Assembly: GCA_022703115.1 (NCBI GenBank)
Contig: JAKLEK010000075.1
Location: forward strand, 1 to 7,098
Length of the DNA stretch: 7,098 nucleotides
From: Elusimicrobiota bacterium
GTDB taxonomy: Bacteria > Elusimicrobiota > Elusimicrobia > Elusimicrobiales > UBA9959
Reading direction: 5' to 3'
Positions 4,952 to 7,098 of this stretch are shown one piece after another; the stretch's first letter is position 1; each line of letters opens with the position of its first letter. Both the position numbers and the translations under genes were made by a program. The notes beneath the pieces are model-generated. The model was not told where the DNA came from. It did no database searches and saw nothing but the letters and a program-made list of their open reading frames with translations.

Positions 4952-6282
4952 GGTACTGGCCTTCCTTTCAAAGCGTTCCTTACCACCCCTGTTATCTCCA
5001 TCCGGACCAGCGCGCCGGGCTCAAGTTCCGCGCCGCGCTCCGGCCTCACTACGAAATTGGCCGAGGTCCGGCCGAAATCGCGGGACTCCGGCAGAACTTC
5101 CTCTATTCTACCAATTCTTGCGTTTAAAATTGCGCCGGAATTTTTTTTGACCTCCGCAAGCAGCCGCTCCAGGCGTTCGTCCATCCCGGCCTCGTCCAGG
5201 TCGGGTTCCAGCCCCCGCTCGTCGGTGCGCCTGGAGTACTTGAAGCAATAGGCGAAAGAGAATCCGGCCTCCCCTATGAGCGACAGGCTTTCACGGAAAT
5301 CGGCTTCGGTCTCGCCTGGATAGCCGACTATGAAATCGGTCGAGACCGCGGCGTCGGGGGCGGCCTCGCGTATCTTCGCGACGATGTCCAGATATCGCGC
5401 GCGTGTGTACCCCCTGCGCATCGCCTTGAGTATGCGGTCGGACCCGCTCTGGACCGGCAGGTGGATGTAGCGGCCGATCCTGGGATTCTCACGGAACACG
5501 CGGAAGAATTCATCGGTGAAGAATAATGGATGCGGGCTCATGAACCGCAGCCGCGCCAAACCCGGCAGCGCCGCCGCCATTTTCAGCAGGGCGGGGAACG
5601 AGACGGCTGCGCCGTCCTTCCCCTCGTAGCGGTAGGAATTCACCGTCTGTCCCAGCAGTATGAGCTCTTTCGCGCCTTCCGCGATCTTGGCTTCCGCCTC
5701 GGCCAGTATCTCCTCCGGCGCCAGGTAAGACGCCTCTCCGCGCACCGCTGGCACGATGCAGTATGAACACTTTAATGAACAACCGCGCATGATCGTTATG
5801 AAAGCGGAAACGGGGGAATCGGGGAGTCGGGGAGTCGGGGGGCGGAAGGTCGGGAGTGGACTGGGCTGACCTGTCGTGTGTTTTTGGACACTGTGCCGAT
5901 TTTCCGGAGGAAAATCCGGCAGCGTCGGGAAGTCGGGGAGAAGGGCTTCGATCTTATCCAGACTTTTCGCCCCGACCACTTCGTCCACGAAAGGGAACCT
6001 GTTCCGGATGTATTTCCTCCCCAGCTTCTCAGCGGCGCAGCCCACCACGAACAGCTTACCGTCCGGCCGCGCCAGCTTCCATTTCCTCAGGCGTCCTATC
6101 TGTGAGATGGCCTTGTCCTCGGCCCGCTGGCGCACCGTGCAGGTGTTTATCACGACCGCGTCCGCCGCCTTCAGGCTGTCGGTCAGCTCGAATCCCCGGG
6201 CAGCGAACGACCTCCCGATCCTCTCGGAATCGGCCTCGTTCATCTGGCACCCGAACGTGATGATGTGAAGTTTTCTGCTCAC
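4948..6282 (-). CDS. miaB: tRNA-2-methylthio-N6-dimethylallyladenosine synthase MiaB
   Basis: MiaB is a radical-SAM methylthiotransferase that converts i6A37 to ms2i6A37 in tRNA. In this 444-residue product the N-terminal domain supplies the three ligands of the auxiliary 4Fe-4S cluster, C12 (FGCQMN), C48 (NTCTVR) and C82 (VGCAAE). The radical-SAM motif CSLKCSYC gives C168, C172 and C175, followed by VRGEAS. A TRAM RNA-binding domain occupies about 380-444. The FGCQMN form and the miaA neighbour favour MiaB over MtaB or RimO. The linker between domains (about 116-158) is unusual: Pro-rich, with repeated LPDFP/LPDSP units encoded by G-rich DNA repeats. The start is GTG (6280-6282) with no Shine-Dalgarno but a TAGAAT 6 nt upstream. 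It overlaps pilZ as ATGA. Confidence 0.96.
   Translation of the reverse strand: MSRKLHIITFGCQMNEADSERIGRSFAARGFELTDSLKAADAVVINTCTVRQRAEDKAISQIGRLRKWKLARPDGKLFVVGCAAEKLGRKYIRNRFPFVDEVVGAKSLDKIEALLPDFPTLPDFPPENRHSVQKHTTGQPSPLPTFRPPTPRLPDSPVSAFITIMRGCSLKCSYCIVPAVRGEASYLAPEEILAEAEAKIAEGAKELILLGQTVNSYRYEGKDGAAVSFPALLKMAAALPGLARLRFMSPHPLFFTDEFFRVFRENPRIGRYIHLPVQSGSDRILKAMRRGYTRARYLDIVAKIREAAPDAAVSTDFIVGYPGETEADFRESLSLIGEAGFSFAYCFKYSRRTDERGLEPDLDEAGMDERLERLLAEVKKNSGAILNARIGRIEEVLPESRDFGRTSANFVVRPERGAELEPGALVRMEITGVVRNALKGRPVP
5809..5941. repeat. G-rich octamer repeats flanking a hairpin, inside miaB
   Basis: On the plus strand GGGGAATC (5813-5820) is followed by GGGGAGTC twice (5821-5836) and then six more Gs, so four G-runs are separated by 4-nt loops. 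A related copy, GTCGGGAAGTCGGGGAG, lies near 5924-5940. Between them is a perfect 8-bp inverted repeat, GATTTTCC (5898-5905) and GGAAAATC (5909-5916). The whole tract is read in frame as MiaB residues about 116-158. The G-rich strand is the template strand of miaB. Confidence 0.75.
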
Positions 6283-6288
6283 GCTGAT

Positions 6289-6294
6289 ATTCTA
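6289..6294 (-). promoter_or_regulatory. candidate -10 box of miaB (TAGAAT)
   Basis: On the minus strand TAGAAT lies 6 nt before the GTG start of miaB, just downstream of an A-run (6295-6303) and the 8-bp palindrome GGCCGGCC (6304-6311). No Shine-Dalgarno is present, and a start site at the usual distance would fall at the GTG. No good -35 hexamer stands at 16-18 nt. The rest of the 119-nt gap to the macrodomain gene shows no clear terminator. Confidence 0.35.
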
Positions 6295-6401
6295 CGTTTT
6301 TTAGGCCGGCCCTCACCAAAATAGCGTGCGATTCCGAATAGGGATGCGGGGCGACCGTTCAGCAAGGCCGGTGAGAGGGGCGGGGCTTTAAGTCCGGCGC
6401 T

Positions 6402-6917
6402 TCAGGGCGTTAGGCCTGCTGCTTTCAGCGTCTTGCGGTAGAGGGAGAGGTCCTTGTCGGAGAACGTACAGAAGATGACTTCCAGGCCGGGGCCGCTTTC
6501 GGACAGGAAGCCGCGCACGGTTTCCACGGCGATGAGAGCCGCTTCTTCTTTGGGGTAGCAGTAAACCCCCGTGCTTATGCAGGGGAAGGCGATGGAGGCG
6601 AAGTCGCGCTCCGTGGCGATCTTCAGGGAATTCACGTAGCAGGCGCGGAGAAGCTCCGCTTCCCCCTTTTCCCCTCCCCGCCAGACCGGCCCGACCGTAT
6701 GGATAACGTGCCTGGCCGGCAGACCGTAGCCGCCCGTAAGCCGGGCCTCGCCTGTCGGGCAGCCGCCCAGCTTCCGGCACTCCTCCAGCAGGCCGGGCCC
6801 GGCCGCGCGGTGGATGGCGCCGTCCACTCCCCCGCCGCCCAGCAGCGAGGAGTTGGCCGCGTTCACTATCGCGTCCACCTGAAGTGCGGTGATGTCCTCT
6901 TTAACGGCTTTTATCAT
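6402..6917 (-). CDS. macrodomain protein, probable O-acetyl-ADP-ribose deacetylase (YmdB/MacroD-like)
   Basis: This 171-residue protein is a single, complete macrodomain, the fold that binds ADP-ribose and, in the MacroD/YmdB branch, hydrolyses O-acetyl-ADP-ribose or removes ADP-ribose from proteins. Visible motifs in order are EDIT with D8 (adenine contact), IVNAANSSLLGGGGVDGAIHR (17-37, with catalytic-loop N22 and D32), GEARLTGGYGLPARHVIHTVGP (56-77) and the phosphate loop ISTGVYCYP (114-122). All are those of the hydrolase branch. The ATG is 21 nt after the stop of the upstream transporter and lacks an evident ribosome site; the start is fixed by the family's short N-terminus before the D8 strand. 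No partner ADP-ribosyltransferase or sirtuin is in the window, so the substrate is unknown. Confidence 0.93.
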   Translation of the reverse strand: MIKAVKEDITALQVDAIVNAANSSLLGGGGVDGAIHRAAGPGLLEECRKLGGCPTGEARLTGGYGLPARHVIHTVGPVWRGGEKGEAELLRACYVNSLKIATERDFASIAFPCISTGVYCYPKEEAALIAVETVRGFLSESGPGLEVIFCTFSDKDLSLYRKTLKAAGLTP

Positions 6918-6938
6918 GGCCGTGAGCGTGAAGGAACG

Positions 6939-7098
6939 TTAGTGCACCCCGTGCATCCATTTTTTCAGCCTGGGCGTTATCAGGAGCAGCAGCAGGGCGG
7001 CTCCCGCGGCCGTGGCGGTGGGTATCATAAAGAAGAGCGTGTGGTTGATGGTGTCGTAATTCCCGGCGAAGAAGCCGCCCACGAAGCCGGCCGCTACG
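6939..7098 (-). CDS. C-terminal end of a probable POT-family peptide/MFS transporter (partial)
   Basis: From the window edge a minus-strand frame reads 52 residues to a TAA at 6939-6941. It contains a small-residue hydrophobic stretch (GFVGGFFAG), a loop (NYDTINHT), a membrane helix (FFMIPTATAAGAALLLLLIT) and a short basic tail ending KKWMHGVH. A final helix with this loop and a terminal basic tail like this is typical of proton-dependent oligopeptide transporters of the major facilitator superfamily. The rest of the protein lies beyond 7098, so substrate and exact family cannot be judged. The next gene, a macrodomain protein, begins 21 nt downstream, suggesting co-transcription. Confidence 0.65.
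   Translation of the reverse strand, partial: VAAGFVGGFFAGNYDTINHTLFFMIPTATAAGAALLLLLITPRLKKWMHGVH

Noticed and set aside
3539..5251. 570-codon plus-strand open frame
   Set aside because: It runs antisense across miaA, pilZ and part of miaB, all with intact family motifs. Its translation is Arg/Gly/Ala-rich with no recognisable motif, as expected of antisense frames in GC-rich DNA.
6304..6311. GGCCGGCC palindrome upstream of miaB
   Set aside because: An 8-bp GC palindrome is common in GC-rich DNA. The A-run beside it is suggestive of a terminator, but there is no loop or longer stem to support one.

Overview
The window is GC-rich bacterial chromosome, densely packed, with almost every gene on the minus strand. 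Read in transcription order (high to low coordinates) it holds: the C-terminal end of a probable POT/MFS peptide transporter, a macrodomain protein, MiaB, a PilZ-domain protein, MiaA, HflX, PlsY, a DUF151 bifunctional-nuclease protein, an HU/IHF-type DNA-binding protein and a small MerR-like regulator. No rRNA, tRNA, CRISPR array, transposase or phage gene is visible. The family mix and the HU/IHF-MerR pairing recall Deltaproteobacteria and deep-branching Gram-negative lineages such as Elusimicrobiota. That placement is a weak guess from gene order and not a sequence-based assignment.

Region by region: 6402-7098 is a transporter/macrodomain pair 21 nt apart. 3383-6282 plus 2130-3386 is a translation-quality cluster: miaB and pilZ overlap by ATGA, a 108-nt gap follows, then miaA and hflX overlap by ATGA. 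MiaA prenylates A37 of UNN-decoding tRNAs and MiaB methylthiolates the product, so both steps of ms2i6A37 synthesis are here. HflX is a ribosome-splitting GTPase, and hfq, which lies between miaA and hflX in E. coli, is absent. A candidate intrinsic terminator and a TATAAT box are squeezed into the 64 nt between hflX and plsY. 223-2065 is then a compact run of plsY, DUF151, HU and merR, with the first two coupled by ATGA, HU starting inside the end of DUF151, and merR 16 nt later. It joins phospholipid synthesis, a nuclease-like protein and nucleoid/regulatory proteins.

The left edge (1-222) has no confident gene. It holds a possible 3' end of a plus-strand gene and a perfect 11-bp inverted repeat between the two converging units.

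Most of the window is housekeeping. The points worth a second look are a G-rich octamer repeat with an internal hairpin translated in-frame as the MiaB interdomain linker, the PilZ protein with a four-cysteine tail inside the tRNA-modification cluster, the 11-bp palindrome at the left edge, and -10-like hexamers lying only 6-8 nt from the miaB and plsY starts, which lack Shine-Dalgarno sequences. I did not find convincing evidence for a wholly new multi-gene system.
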